NCBI GenBank assembly: GCA_019914995.1
Contig: CM034129.1
Location: 1,873,725 to 1,937,724, forward strand
DNA: 64,000 nt
Source: Acanthochlamys bracteata
Taxonomy: Eukaryota; Streptophyta; Magnoliopsida; Pandanales; Velloziaceae
Direction of reading: 5' to 3'
Part shown: positions 11,473 through 24,574 of the stretch, one piece after another
Numbering within the stretch: position 1 is the stretch's first letter
Layout of the letters: each line of letters opens with the position of its first letter
The notes under the pieces: model-generated
What the model was told of the DNA's origin: nothing
Seen by the model: the letters and a program-made list of their open reading frames with translations, nothing else
Database searches by the model: none
Made by a program: the position numbers and the translations under genes

Positions 11473-14400
11473 GAGCGGCAGAAGAAGACGGAGCCGCACG
11501 TTTGTGACGTGGAATTTCTGGTTAAAATTAAAAATTTAGCCCGGGAAGAAGTGTAGAGCGTCGAAAGAATGACGAAAGTACCCTTACTTTAATTTATTTT
11601 TAAGCACACGTGGCGTGAAGAACAAGGGCGTGTGAGACGATGTAGAGACGAAGCTCGGGAGCAGCAGCATAGTAAAGATAAGGGTCCACATGGGCCGCGC
11701 CGTTTCTCCCGGCCACCGACGGTTTGTCGTTTTTGTTTTGTAGTTTGTTTAACTTATATTAATTACGTGTATTAATTTCTTCTACGTGAAAGAGCACGAG
11801 AGGGGACCGCGGCAGCCAGGCATGGCAGGGAGCCAGGGACCTTATGGTGCGGTGAAAGAGTCCACACAGTTATTTACATTTCACTTTTCAGGTTCAATGC
11901 AATTTCTTCACGTTTTTGAGTTCAGACCGTATTCCATTGCTGATGACTCGCTCAAACTCAAACGTCCTCCCTAAGAGCGCGCTTGTTAGAGCGTTTCAAA
12001 GCTATTTTTTTATTTTTTTTTATTTTATATTTTTAATATATATTTTATAAATATATAAAAAATTATTAAAAATTTAAAAAATATAAAAAAATTTACGAAA
12101 TAAAATTTTTTATTATATATTTTTATTATTTTTTAAAAAATAAAAAAAAATTTCTATTTTAAAAAAATTTTATTTCATAAATACTTTCAAAACGCTACCT
12201 AAGTCTTTCGTACCACTATTATTTTTACCGTAAGCATTCTTTCGAACGATTACATTTTTCCGTGTTTTATATGAGTTCTACGGTTGCTTACGTGCCTGAG
12301 CATGTCTAGGTTTCTACCATAGTTTAGTAATTATAAGTGTGCACTTAAAAAGAAAAGGTTAAAGTAATATTGCATCCAGCAATATTTCTATGAAAAATCA
12401 AATCATTATTTTCGCATTAAAACAAGGTAATGTATAGTACATCTTCATAATGCCTTAGGTTTGGCAACGCATTCGAACGAAAGTAACTTATATTTTTTAG
12501 TAAATTTTAAAATTTAAAAATATAGAAATTATATACTATATAATATTATATATATTATTTAAGATAAAAAATTATATTTATATTTATATTTCAGAAAAGT
12601 ATTTCTAAACAATCCGTAAATGCCATAGTATGTTATTGGTCCGAATATAAAGAACGAAGTCGGGGAGAAAATAATTTTCTAACTGCAATCTTATCCTTCA
12701 AGAGATATAAACTATGAATTCTCGAGTCTTGTGGTACTTAATCATTGGTTAAGGTTAGGTTTCCGCATGTCCTTAAAGTTTTATAGTGTTTGATATTAGA
12801 CAAAGGTTGTTGAACATTGCCCTTTTGATAAAGGTCTAAAAGCAAAGGCTTTGATCATTATGTAAGAAAATATTCTTTGTCGGGTTTGCGTTTCCTAAAC
12901 ACAGATTTATCCGCATTGATACGAATGCACGAATCTCATACTTGAGCATTGAGTACATGGTAGATTCTTATGTAAGCTTTTGTTTGATAAAACGCACATC
13001 AATCTAACTTTTCTTTATACGAGCGGTTAGGATCATCCTAATACCTTCAATTGAATCTTCAAAAACTAGAACAAGATAGACGAAACTCCCAAAAATGGAT
13101 TTTCAAATGTGGTGCTTTTCGAGCATGCAATACTCTTGCAAATCTCATCATCTTAGGGACCATTTAGAATTTTCTTTTTAATTTTCCTTCCGGAACTTGT
13201 GCTCCCATGATTGATTATAACATTCACTTAATGAGTCGAACAAATTATTATGAATACCTCCTAACAACTACCACTTACAAAAGTTGTTTTCGAATTCTTT
13301 TCATTTCTTCATTCTACAACCGATATTATTGCAAGCAATTCTTGGACTCTAAGATTGGATTGCGGCAGCACTAGACTTTTAATTCATAGTCGGATGATTA
13401 TATGTGTATGTATGTGCCTCTTTCTAAATGACGTAGCCACCATTGTATATATTAAGCATTGAGACCTTATACGCATGCGTTGATTTCCTAAGAGTAAATA
13501 GAGATACACGATAAATGCTTATATTATAGTCGATAATTTTATTTAATTGTGTCTTTAAAATAGATCTGAATACATGAAACCAATCACTAGTCACGAGATA
13601 AACAGAACTTGAGCCCTCCGTTTGTTATTTCAGACCAAGACAATTTAGGTTGGTGTTTTCTTCTTCTCTTGCAAAATGTCAAATCTTGTCGCAAATATTT
13701 CTACCTAAAAGTTCATTACTTAAAATGAATATTTTTAAAACAATTTTAGCGGAGTTTTTTTAAAATTAAGCTATTTTTTAGTTTAAAAAAATAAAATATA
13801 TTTATAGAATTTATGAGATACAATTTATCTATGTTTTGAATATTTAAAAAACTATTATAGAGTTAAAAATGAAGATAAAACACACATTTAAACGTACAAT
13901 CAAATATGCCTTAATTAAGAATAAAAACGCAAAAACTTAAGCAGTTAATTCCAGAAACATATATTGGCAGGTAGTGAGTGAACTAGCTAGATTTCGTACA
14001 TAATCGAGGTACCTAAAACAGCACTTGCAGAATAATTTTTCGGCATGTAGAACATGTACAAATCGTGTCCTGTTATTTTGGATAGAGGTACAGTGACAGA
14101 TAAAATTCACGAGCCTTCATTGACGCAATTCAATGAATTGATTGCTGCACTTGTTCATTCATGGACATTCGTTAGTAGTGTTCCGTTTGTTTCTTTGCGA
14201 GAAGTTCAGTTCATTTTAATTCCATCAAGTAACTAATTGCTTCCCAGAACTTCTCTGGATGATTGGATCTATTTCGGCTGCTTTCTAGCTTAGATGCTGC
14301 CATCAAAAGCAACAATGTAAATCTTGAAGGAGATGTTTAGCGATGTTTTTTAAAACAATATTTTCTAAAAAAAATAATTTAAAATTTTCTAAATTCAATT

Positions 14401-17400
14401 TTATTTTTATTTTTTAAAAAGTATTATGTAAATATGTTTATATTCTTTAAAATATTTTGTAATATTATTAAAAAATTTATTAAATACAAATTAAAAACTT
14501 AGCTAAACAACATAAAAAAAACTCAAGTCTTACGGACATTTTAAATCAAACTCATTAAACTTAGAAAACTCAAACAAATTCCTTAGCTTAAAGTCTAACT
14601 GAGTCAATGAACTTGTCCAAAATTTTTATACTCGTCGAATTTTCGAAAAATAAGTTTTCTCCTGCTTGAGCAAAAAATTAACAGAACTTCCAACTAAAAC
14701 ACTACCAAATACATTGCCTTTTGTTTATTTCGTAAAGTTAAAAAGTACTAGTAAGGTCTAGAAAAGGGAACTAAGAACGGCTGCGGGATCTGACGGACCT
14801 GATCAAAACCGACACTAAGCAAATGAGACCATAAAGCCAAGGCAGGATCGATCTGGAGAAGTAGCAGGCAGGGAAAGTGAATGAGATCCATGAGAGATGT
14901 TTTTCAGTAGACGGTCCAATTAAAAATCTGAAGGCTCATCGGCCGTGCATTAGATAGTACTCAAACAGACACAAATCAAGGGGTGGAAAGAGGACACTGT
15001 CCCTCTTTGGAACCGTACGGCATTCAATTTGCGACAAATAATTCCAGCTAACACCCAACCTGGCTATGTCCCCCCAATTACTACGTCATTCCGATCCAAC
15101 TCATATCTTTCATTTTTTCGGTTACTTTGAAGATAATTATTGTCAGACTCGCACCGTTCACGTTTTAACTCTATTGAAATGCGTCCGGGTACACGCGTTC
15201 ATTTTCATTGAACTTCATAAGATAGTTAATTCATCTAATGTCACTTAGATTCTTCAGAATCGCATTTCTGGCACTAGAGATTATTATGACTACTATTATT
15301 TGTGGGAGTAAGGTTTTAATTTTCAGTTAGTTAATTAATTAATTCTACAGGACATATCTTCCTCACTTGATTCTCTGTTCCTCACCGCACGAGGGCAGAT
15401 ACAACACTTGTCATTTTCATCAACAAATCCGAAACTTCCTAGAAGCCAACTCTTACTAGCAAACTACAAATTAAGTGTTAGATTAAGAGAGATTAGATCT
15501 GGATTTTAATTGATTGATTTGTTAATCGATTAACATCTGGAGATATGTAAGCTATTGAGCAAGCTGTAAACAGTTTTCGTTAAAATAATGGTTTCGTTTC
15601 TTAAACAGGTCAAGATTAGCACTTGCTCCGGTATGAAGTCAAAGAAAGGTTCTTTCCATGTGGTTGCCAATGTTATATTGATTAATATACCCACAATCTC
15701 AGAACTTAACTATTTTTTCTATCAATATCGTTAGCATATATAGGAGACACTGAGAGCAAAATATTATTTTAGAATTTTTTAAAAATAATTTTAATTTTTT
15801 ATCTCTATATAATAATAGCTATATATATAAGTTTTATGATATAATTTATCTTAAAAATTTGAAGGTTAAAGTTCTTTGAAAATGTTTTCTCGTTTTTGAA
15901 CTGAAAACATGGATACCACGGTGCTACTCAAATTAACGATATGACAAAAATGTCCCAAAGTGTGGTTGGAAATTTGCATACGTGCAATTGTCGGTAGGAA
16001 ACGGCAGACGTGCGGGTGAAAATAGTGGTTGGTTTCAGTAGCAGCTGAAAATAGTAAACGTGGTACGGACCACGTGGCAGAAAAGCCTATCGAAATCGAA
16101 TTCAAAATTTCAAACGGAGAGAAAATCAAGGACAGAGATCGAGTCGCAGAGATGTGCCGGGGCAGCTACAGACAAAACCAGCTGGGGGAATCTATCCCTC
16201 CCTCCCTTAACACGTGCCATCTCTAACTAAAAATTCAAAGGTCAGTCTAATCTAATTAATTACAATTAGGTAATTAATCTTTAGTTAATTGAATTGAGTA
16301 ACTGTAGATAGAGGAAGGAAACCTGAAGCTTCTTCTCTAATCAAATCAACTCCTTGGATAGAGAGTGGTTATTAATTATTACACGCACCTGCGCAGTTCA
16401 ATCTTCTAAAGTCTAGGGAAAGATGCGCGCAGCGCGTCTGGTTGAGCGTTTTCTAAACATTGTTTATAATTGTTTAGTTTATATTTTAAATAATATTTAT
16501 AATATTTATAATTTATTTACATATTTAAAAAAATAAATAATTATATTATAAGTTTATATTATTACTTATTTTATTAATTTTTTAAAATTTAAAATAATTT
16601 ATTTTAAAATAAACTAAAATATTTTGAAGTATTTTCAAATATTTTATAAAATAGTGGCACAATAATAACAGCTGTTATTATGATTTTGTTATGCTATATA
16701 TACTTTTGAAAAGCTTAGTTTACAAAATTTATTTTTTGACAGAATTAATTAAATTTTATTTATTTATCTATTTCCATTTGCTCAAAAAGAACACAATCAT
16801 CTCTCTAACTCACTTCTAGAAAAATTCATTCATCAATTTATTTTGCATAATTCATTTTTGTAAAGCTGAAACATTCTTTTAAAAAATTATTATCCTAATA
16901 ATGTCATTTATAGAACTAACTTGTATTAATAGAACTCTCTAATTTAATTTTTAGCTACAAGAAAATATAAAAATAGAACTAATTTGTAATAATATTATTT
17001 ATAGTAACTCACATTTTAGTAAATTATTTACTAGGAAAAATACAACTATCTTACCACTAAAATAAATTTTAGAAAAGATTATTTCACTTTCACTGAAATA
17101 AATCTTTTAAATATTGAAATCTCATATATAGAAGTACTTTTATTATTTTAATGTTCGGATAGAAAATTACTATTTCAAAATAAGCACTGCAATTATAACA
17201 AGAGACTTTTCTCCTGTTTAGTCTTTGCTATTTTCTTTTGATTTTGTTTTTAGCAATGCAATCATTTAGAAATCAATAAATATATTTTAAATAGATCAAA
17301 ATAATTTTATTCAAAACAAATAAAAGATTGCCTAAGCATTATTGGTGAGTGGTTAAGATATTATCTTTTTAGAGAGAGGTAAGTAATTCGAAAAACAATA

Positions 17401-20400
17401 GTGTCTAATAATTAGAAACAAAATAAATTATAGTGGGTCTTTATATGAAAATTAAGTAAAAATATAAAATTAAAGAAACTAAATGAATGGAAGATAGAAT
17501 CGAGAAGTTGAACTTCAAAAAACCCTTTTATTTCTTTACACTAGAAATAGTCTACACTTTCTATATTTTGGAAAAAAATGGCTAATTTTTTTTAAATAAG
17601 GAAATAACTACTGTATTTGGTTACATTTTGTCTTACGCAGACATGAATTGTCGTTATCATAATCAACAAAAAAAAAAAGGGAAATTAAGATATTGCTTTT
17701 TGAAAATGATTGTTACTTAACTACAACTAAAATTGATACTTTTTTTTGTTGTACTTAAGAATTTTGAAAATACTTTCACAAAAAAAATTTTAAAAAATAT
17801 TTAATGTTTTTGGAAATGAAAACTTATTTTAAAAAATAATTAATAATAAAATTGTATAATATAAAATGTTTAAAATTTTAAATAAATTTTATAAAATAAT
17901 ATAAAAAACTTATTACAAAAATATAAAATTAAAAATTTTAAAAAAAAGATAAAAAAGTAAAGTCCAATATTTCCTGAAGATAATTGAATCAATACACATT
18001 CATCGTTAACGATATTGGTCAAGAAAAAGACCTGCTAACAATTTAAATTCATACTTTTAGTTTGCATTCTTAAAATTAAAACTAAAATTAAGTGTCTTTT
18101 CTGGTCTAACGTCTCTGATTAAGGTTTCGTACTAACGACTAACAAACTTATTAGTCATGCAGTTATATTAATTTATATTCCAGCTTTTCTAACACCAATC
18201 ATGTCATTGTCTAGTAATTGCTCACATCAAATCATAGACTCACTAATAATTAATCAAATCATAAGTGGGTTTTCAAACTTTTGGAACTATAAAGAGGAAT
18301 TCAAAATATAACTTTCAAGCTAAGATTATCGAACGAAAAAAACAGAGGATAATGCTTTGGGATTACCTTTAAAGGATTTTTTTTGGGTTTTTTTTAAATC
18401 TAAAAGATAGTCCTATGCAAATTATTGGAAATGTCCCGTAGCGATAGATAGGACTATTTTCTCTTTAAGTCATCCAATCATTTTGTTATATAATTATAGG
18501 AAAATTTAAATGTTCCACAAAAAACACTTGAAAATTTTGTATTGACTGTTGAGCTACAACCAAAATCGAAAGCATCCAAAAATGAAAACATTAATTCAAT
18601 CGTTCTGCAACTACTAGAGAGAAACAGAAGGAGATGATCCACACGAGCGGTCATGATTAGCTAATTAAACAGACACCAATAATTTGATCAAGTTTCTGTG
18701 CGAGCAGGAGATGCTAATCGGTTAACGATCATTACGTACATAACATTTTAAGTTCAAATTTCAAGTAACCTGTTCATTTTCATTTTCTTTTCAAAGAACT
18801 AAATCTTTCGTGGACCCTTTTTGCTTAAGACCTTTCGATTTCGCTCATTTCATGCATGATTATGTTTGGTGGCCTTTCAAACTCAATTTGATATCTAAAG
18901 CAAATTGTGCTCGGAAAAAACAGTTCGTCAATTAATTGCAGTCATGTTAAGCGTTTGACGAGGAGTTATATTTTCGAGAAAATGTAGACTGATTTTAGTA
19001 CGTGGAAACTTTTAGGTAAATCTTGTATCAGTACATTATTTAGGTCTTTTGGTTCTTCTTGTTCATTTGGTAAATTGAATCGAATGCTTCTATGCAAAAT
19101 CTGATCTAGAGGTCAATTTTCTAACAACAACGAACAAACTTTTTCTGATTTGATTGTTATTCTTCAACGATTTTAACATGAAAGAATGAAAGCGATGGTA
19201 ACTAATTAGGGTAGCTGGGTTTCAACAATTGTTAGGCCAAACTTTATATTGACTTTTCAACAAGCTCTGAAAGAGCTTCTGTCAACTGCACGCCATCAGG
19301 CCCATAACAAAAAATCGTTGACCGATCACAACAGTTTCTTGACGGTGAACTTAAAAACTTTTGATAGATTAATACAGCCGTGCTCGTGTGGTCCGTTAAA
19401 TTATTTAAAATTTCTCTTATTTTGGTGAATATCATAACAGAGAAGGTGATGTTAATGGAAGCTTCATTTTCTCTCCGTACACAGTTGGCACACAGAAAAC
19501 TTCGATTCATAATTCTAGTGCTGGAAGGGTTGGTGTTGAAACTTGAACAAGATTATTATAACAGCTTGGATATAGCTGGCAATGGCAATAACCATGAACT
19601 ACTTAATTACTCTTGATCTCTGTTCTTCAATTCAATGAATCAATGCTCTGCTTAGTGATCCAAAACTTCTAACAACTAAATCTAATCTGTAGAATATATT
19701 TAAATAATGAGAATAGAAATAAAACCCTGTCCTTGCACGTATAGTGGTACCGCTCTCCTGAGTGCTCTAGCTGCTTTGGAAGCTTCAGAGAAGGAACCCA
19801 TGCGTGCGTGCATGGAAAATATTTAAGGATTCATTATCAGGCATTAATATATACAGACGAGATCAGTACACACACTTGCCGTATGTCTCTAGCTACAATT
19901 ATACATTTGACATTCTTTATATATCTATTGAAGTTTCCTAGAACCCTCGAAGGGTGATTGATCTTCACCTGCAGATGCACGTATGTCACAGGATCAAGAG
20001 CTGAAGCTTCTCTGTTTTCAGAATATATAATTAGTAGCAAGCAAAGCATGTTGCAGAAAACAACAACAGCTGGCTTGCTTCCTCAGGAACAAATTAACTT
20101 AAAAACAAATTTTACAAGAACATGCATGGCATACGGAATTGGAATCAAGTTAATCAAATGTCTTCTTCCATATATTGACTTCATCAAACTAATATTGATT
20201 TGTTTTTTTGGAATTAATGACTACTCTTTTTGTCCGTTGTTGTTTAGAGATAGCTAACAATCAGTATCAATACTTTGTTAATGTATTTGATTAGGCTGCT
20301 TGTCAAACTTTCAACGTAACATCAGACAAGAAACTCTATATGAAAAAAAAATCATAATTTCGATATGCATGAATACATGCATAATGCATTGGCTAGTTAT

Positions 20401-21141
20401 ATAATTATATATGTTTTAGTAAATAATTTAATTAGATTAGAGCTAATGTTTGCTGAAACTTTCCACCATCAGACATGATAATATAAAACTATACAAAGTC
20501 TTTCAGATAAAAAAACAAAGACAGAACAATTTACACCAAGACTCAAATGATTATAGCACTATTAAGGATTAAGTAATTAAAATAAAAACAGATATTGTTG
20601 GAGGAAAAGCAAGCAAAAGTAGTAAAAGGGTTAAGTCAAATTAGAAGAATCTTCATCTATATATATGTTTTCTTGTCGATAAAAGCCGATTATTTAAATA
20701 ATGTTTGTTAATTTTATGCATGAATAGTTCTAATTTTATTGTTAGAGCGGGAGTTGAGAAGTCATTTTCTAAGCAGTCGTATATCGACCGTTTTAATTTT
20801 ACTAATTGATTCATAGTCTTTAATTAAATTTATAAAGAAGAACAAGATAATCTTTGAACTGTTCCTTTGCAAAATGTTTTTCATGAAAATTTCATCAATC
20901 AACTATTGTTAGAAACAGTGTAGAGGCTCGAAAATGCAATTTTTTAAGACTGGGCCCTTTTCTTTCGATAAATAAATTAACCGAAAACGACAAAACTATT
21001 ATGTCTCTGTTCACAAGGTTAGTTTAGTCAATTTCGTTTTGCAGCATTTTACTTTTTTTTATCGTTTTTACCTGAATGAAAGGGATAAAAAGATAAAAAT
21101 CACAACCTCTACCTTTAAGGCTTTTATCTCCTGTGTGTTGT
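11473..21141. other. Gene-free 10-kb block between the divergent patatin-like genes
   Basis: I found no supportable gene here. The block is AT-rich and made of poly-purine/poly-pyrimidine stretches and decayed repeat-like segments (for example 12001-12199, 13700-13910, 16440-16640 and 17760-17960). More GC-rich islands lie at 11600-11850 and 15950-16230. The second island holds two GGACCACGTGGC/ACGTGG-type G-box motifs (16055-16080), which may be regulatory or chance. Open frames such as 19244-19510 have no recognisable domain. Confidence 0.5.
12001..12199. repeat. AT-rich dispersed repeat, family B, copy 3 (inverted)
   Basis: The reverse complement begins GGTAGCGTTTTGAAAGTATT, continues TATGAAATAAAATTTT, and holds TTTTTAAATTTTTAATAATT near the far end. 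These are the same blocks in the same order as the copies at 8309, 8726 and 59481. The upstream flank ends in GCGTTTCAAAGC, so the insert may be bordered by GCGTTT-like sequence on both sides. Confidence 0.5.
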
Positions 21142-21150
21142 CTATATAAA
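21142..21150 (+). promoter_or_regulatory. Probable TATA box of the plus-strand patatin-like gene
   Basis: CTATATAAA lies about 140 bases upstream of the start codon at 21288, followed by a pyrimidine-rich leader. The spacing suits transcription start near 21175. Confidence 0.6.
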
Positions 21151-21287
21151 CAGCAAGACTCCATCCAACTCACGAACCCATCAATCCATCTAAGTCACTT
21201 CTTTTTCGTTCGAACATTTTGCAACATTTCTTCTTTCAATTTCTTCCAAGAAATTCTTCAACGTAAAACACATTCCATCCACCGGTA

Positions 21288-22716
21288 ATGGCTGCGGTAG
21301 CACCGATTATGGAGCCTGTAGTTTTCGATATGGACAAACTCAGCTATGAAATCTTCAACATTCTCGAATCCAAGTTTCTCTTCGGCCAAATTGATAATAA
21401 CAATAACGATAACAGCAATAACAATATTGATTTCTCCATGCCTGCAACTCCGGTGAAGGCGAAGATTATCAACAATATAAACAACAATAATGGGAAGGTT
21501 CGAATTCTATCCATTGACGCCGGTGATGCTGTCGTTGCCGCTGCGGCATTGTCGAGCTTGGAATCATCGCTACGGCGAATTTCCGGTAACTCCATTGCCC
21601 GCATTGCCGATTTCTTCGATCTTGCTGCGGGGTCCGGTGCTGGCGGAGTTCTCGCTGCTATGCTTTTTACCAGAGATAGCAATGGAAACCCTCTCTTCTC
21701 CGCCGAGCAAGCGCTCCGGTTCTTCCTCGACGAAGAAAACCAGAAGAAGATGTTCAGCTCCAACGCCAACTCCAAGAAGAAGAAAGGAATATTCGGGAAG
21801 AAAGAAATATTCGGGAAGAAAGAAGGAATATTCCGTCGAGTTTTTGGTACCGCGTCGCTGCGCGACACGGTAGGCCCTCTTCTGGTTCCGTGCTACGACC
21901 TCGCCACCGGCGCAACGTTCGTGTTCTCCCGCGCCGATGCTGTTGAGATCGACTCTCTAGATTTTTCTATCGCCGACATCTGCGCAGCCACGTGTTCACC
22001 TTCTGTAACCTCACCGACGGAGCTGAGCTCTATCGATGGGCGTACGCTGATCAGAGCTCTAGGAGGCGCTGCTGCCATTGCGAACCCCACGGCTGTCGCA
22101 ATCACGCATGTCCTCAACAACAAACAAGAGTTCCCACTCGCCAACTCCACTGAAGATCTCATCGTTCTTTCTCTGGGCGGCGGTCACGTGGCAGCAGCTT
22201 CATCTCAGCCGTGTTCTTCAAAGTCGGAGATTTTTAGAATCGCTAGCGAAGGCACTTCCGACATGGTTAACCAAGCAGTTGCTATGGCTTTTGGTAACAA
22301 CAGCAGAACTAATTACATTCGTATTCAGGTGAACTTTTCGATTACTTTTCACGAATTTTCGCTTGCAAATTTAATTGTTTCATATTCTTAACGAACTAAC
22401 GAGAAACGTGAACTATTATTTTCAGGCTCATGGAAACTTGATTGAAAGTAACAAGAACCGATTAACAACAGCAGAGAAATTGTTGGAGCTGAGAAATGTA
22501 GAATCAGTTCTGTTCAGAGGAACCAAGGTAACAGAAAAAACGAACGCAGAGAAGCTGCAACAGTTAGGAAAGAAGCTTCTAGAAGAACATGAGAGTAGGA
22601 AGATGAGTTTAATGCCCGTTGTGGTAATGAAGCAGCTAACGTCGCCGAGAACTTCGTCGGCGACCACTGCCAGCAGCGCAACATTGTCGTCATCCGAAGC
22701 GTCCATATCACGGTGA
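21288..22716 (+). CDS. Patatin-like protein, group III type, catalytically degenerate (2 exons, 443 aa)
   Basis: Exons are 21288-22328 and 22426-22716, with the intron after YIRIQ exactly as in the minus-strand paralogue. The protein begins MAAVAPIMEPVVFDMDKLSY. It has ILSIDAGD (73-80) in the oxyanion position, GSGAGG (115-120) in place of GxSxG, and ALGGA in place of the aspartate dyad motif. Downstream THVLNNKQEFPL and LIVLSLGGG are conserved. Compared with the paralogue it carries an extra FGKKEI unit in a lysine-rich linker (about residues 165-180), from an 18-bp duplication. The shared intron position and near-identical core show a gene duplication. The reading frame is intact, so the gene is probably expressed. 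Its role may be lipid binding or regulatory rather than acyl hydrolysis (inference). Confidence 0.88.
21788..21823 (+). repeat. Perfect in-frame 18-bp tandem duplication inside the patatin-like CDS
   Basis: AATATTCGGGAAGAAAGA occurs twice back to back and adds six residues to the lysine-rich linker. A third, diverged start of the unit (AATATTCC) follows. The minus-strand paralogue has the single form. Confidence 0.8.
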
Positions 22717-24574
22717 TCAATGCTTCTGCGGTCGTGATGATGACACGTGGCATTTGTGCGTGTTTGTGTAAATATATACAGTTGGGTTTCCGTAGAGTGC
22801 TTTACCAGTAGTAGTCTAGTAGCAGTTTGTTTATTTAACTTAATTAGGAAAAGGAATGGGCGAAAAACAGCAATGTGGTTTTTTTTGGAGGTGTGCACGT
22901 TGTGTTCATGATTGACCAATGTTTTCTAACTTGGCCTGGTTCTTTTCTACTTAAAAGGCTTGGATATTTTATTTTTATGAGATTTTTCTGTTGTTATACA
23001 ATAGAAGATGTCATTTTGGAAGTTTCTTCTGCTTTGTGGTGCGGTTTGAAATAGTGTGTGACAATTCGATTGTTGTGAATCTTGCTATACACTTGCGATA
23101 TTATGGATTTACGATAAGCTGCAATTTCTTTTCCGTACATTTGTTTATTGATTAAAAATATATTTATTTAAGATAAATTTATTTTTAAAAGATTATTTAA
23201 AAAAATTTATTTATTTAATGTTCAAAATAAATGTAAAATTTTAATTTAAAAATAAATTTTTAATAAAAATAATTTATTTTAAATTTTTTATTTTGTATTA
23301 AAAATAAATTTAAAAAAAAAAAGTAAATTTGATTGGTTTGTATACAAGTCAGAAGTGAGCTTACTGAAGTAAAATGCACGCTGCTTATGTTTTCAGAACT
23401 TTAGAGAACTTAAATGTATTTTGGTTTTCCTTTTCAGACGCAAGCTATATTGATATTTTGTTCACGATATTTGGCTTTTTAACGCAGGTACCAGTAACAA
23501 TGGAGCATTGCGAAGCCTTATTGTGAGCAAAAGACAACAGTAGATTGTCTTCCATCTATTGAAAAGAAAAGCTAGTCTCCAAACATTCATTAGGGACACT
23601 TCAACAACAGAATTAACCAAATCTTATTACTATTTGGACCAAAGCGAAAATCTGTTCACGAGGATCATGAATTTGGAGTCGTTTTCAAAGAATAATTTTT
23701 TGGTTGGAGCATGATTGCCATCATAAACATTTCCGTAGCACACGGGGACTTTAGTACCCAGCAGCAACGAGGTCAACTGTGAACAACACAAATGTATTAC
23801 AATACCGCAACGAACGCCACTATTAAGTTCCCCAGCTGCTGAATGAAAAAGAAGCCTCAGTTCATCTGTTCAACGTTCTACGTCAAAGAATAAATACATT
23901 GGTACAACCCACACCAACTATTTGGACCACATCCTTCAAGATTTTCCTTTTTAGTTGGAACTAAGTTTATGTAAAATAAGTTTTTTAAAAATGGGTAATT
24001 AAGAAATAAGTTTGTGAGAATAAATTTATAAAAGTAAATATAGAAATTAATTTTTATAGCTAAAAAAGTTCTTTTAGAATCAATTTCAAATAATATAAGT
24101 CTTTTATTCTGCAAGAATTCTGTATGACGTATATCTGAACTAGAACACATCAGGATCGAATTACATGTTTATACCAAATTACCAATGGACAAGAAGAACT
24201 TGCATACACAGATGCAAAAGCATATTGATGGAAAGCACAAGAGGGCACCCATAAAGCTGAAAGATACATTATTACAGCTGTTTATCGATTCTGGAACGAT
24301 ACATCTTGTGGCAAATTTCTCAATGGAAATACTTTGACTTCCTATTTGCAAGTAGTTAATGGGGTTTCGACCTTAATTTACATTAGCTGCGCGTACAAAA
24401 ACACAAGGTAACGACACTCTTTTACCTCGAGAGTTGCTTTTTTTTTTTTTACAAAGTCGGGGTTAGGACCAAGTGCTCACAGTTGCGCATTTTGGAACTC
24501 AGTATGTATACTCTTCGTCCTCGTCTTGGGTACAGATGATTGGAAATTTCCGAGGTACAAAATTATACTGCAAG
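22717..24574. other. Convergent intergenic region
   Basis: It contains the 3' UTR of the plus-strand patatin-like gene (to roughly 22.95 kb) and the 3' UTR of VPS53 (from about 24.43 kb on the minus strand). Between them is AT-rich DNA with no gene. The repeat at 23145-23340 is listed separately. Confidence 0.5.
23145..23340. repeat. AT-rich dispersed repeat, family C, copy 1
   Basis: About 195 bp of AAATAAATTTAT-type sequence ending TTATTTTGTATTAAAAATAA, then a short purine run and TTTGATTGGTTTGTATA. A similar block order, ending in the same TTTTGTATTAAAAATAAATT and then TTAGTGGTTTGATAAATAAG, lies at 33665-33890. Confidence 0.45.

Noticed and set aside
11815..11842. GGCATGGCAGGGAGCCAGGGA resembles a miR160 target site or, on the minus strand, a miR160-like sequence
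   Set aside because: There is an extra base in the centre and a mismatch near one end. I could find no complementary star arm within 150 bases on either side, and no ARF-like coding sequence surrounds it.
15950..16230. GC-richer island with G-box motifs as a possible small gene (65 and 87 codon frames)
   Set aside because: Both frames are short, lack homology I can recognise and have no splice partners. Kept only as a possible regulatory island.
19244..19510. 88-codon minus-strand frame with several cysteines
   Set aside because: No splice context, promoter or recognisable domain, and it lies in AT-rich gene-free DNA; probably chance.
21344..22162. Minus-strand open frames over the plus-strand patatin-like gene
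   Set aside because: They mirror the equivalent antisense frames of the paralogue and carry no domain; shadow frames.
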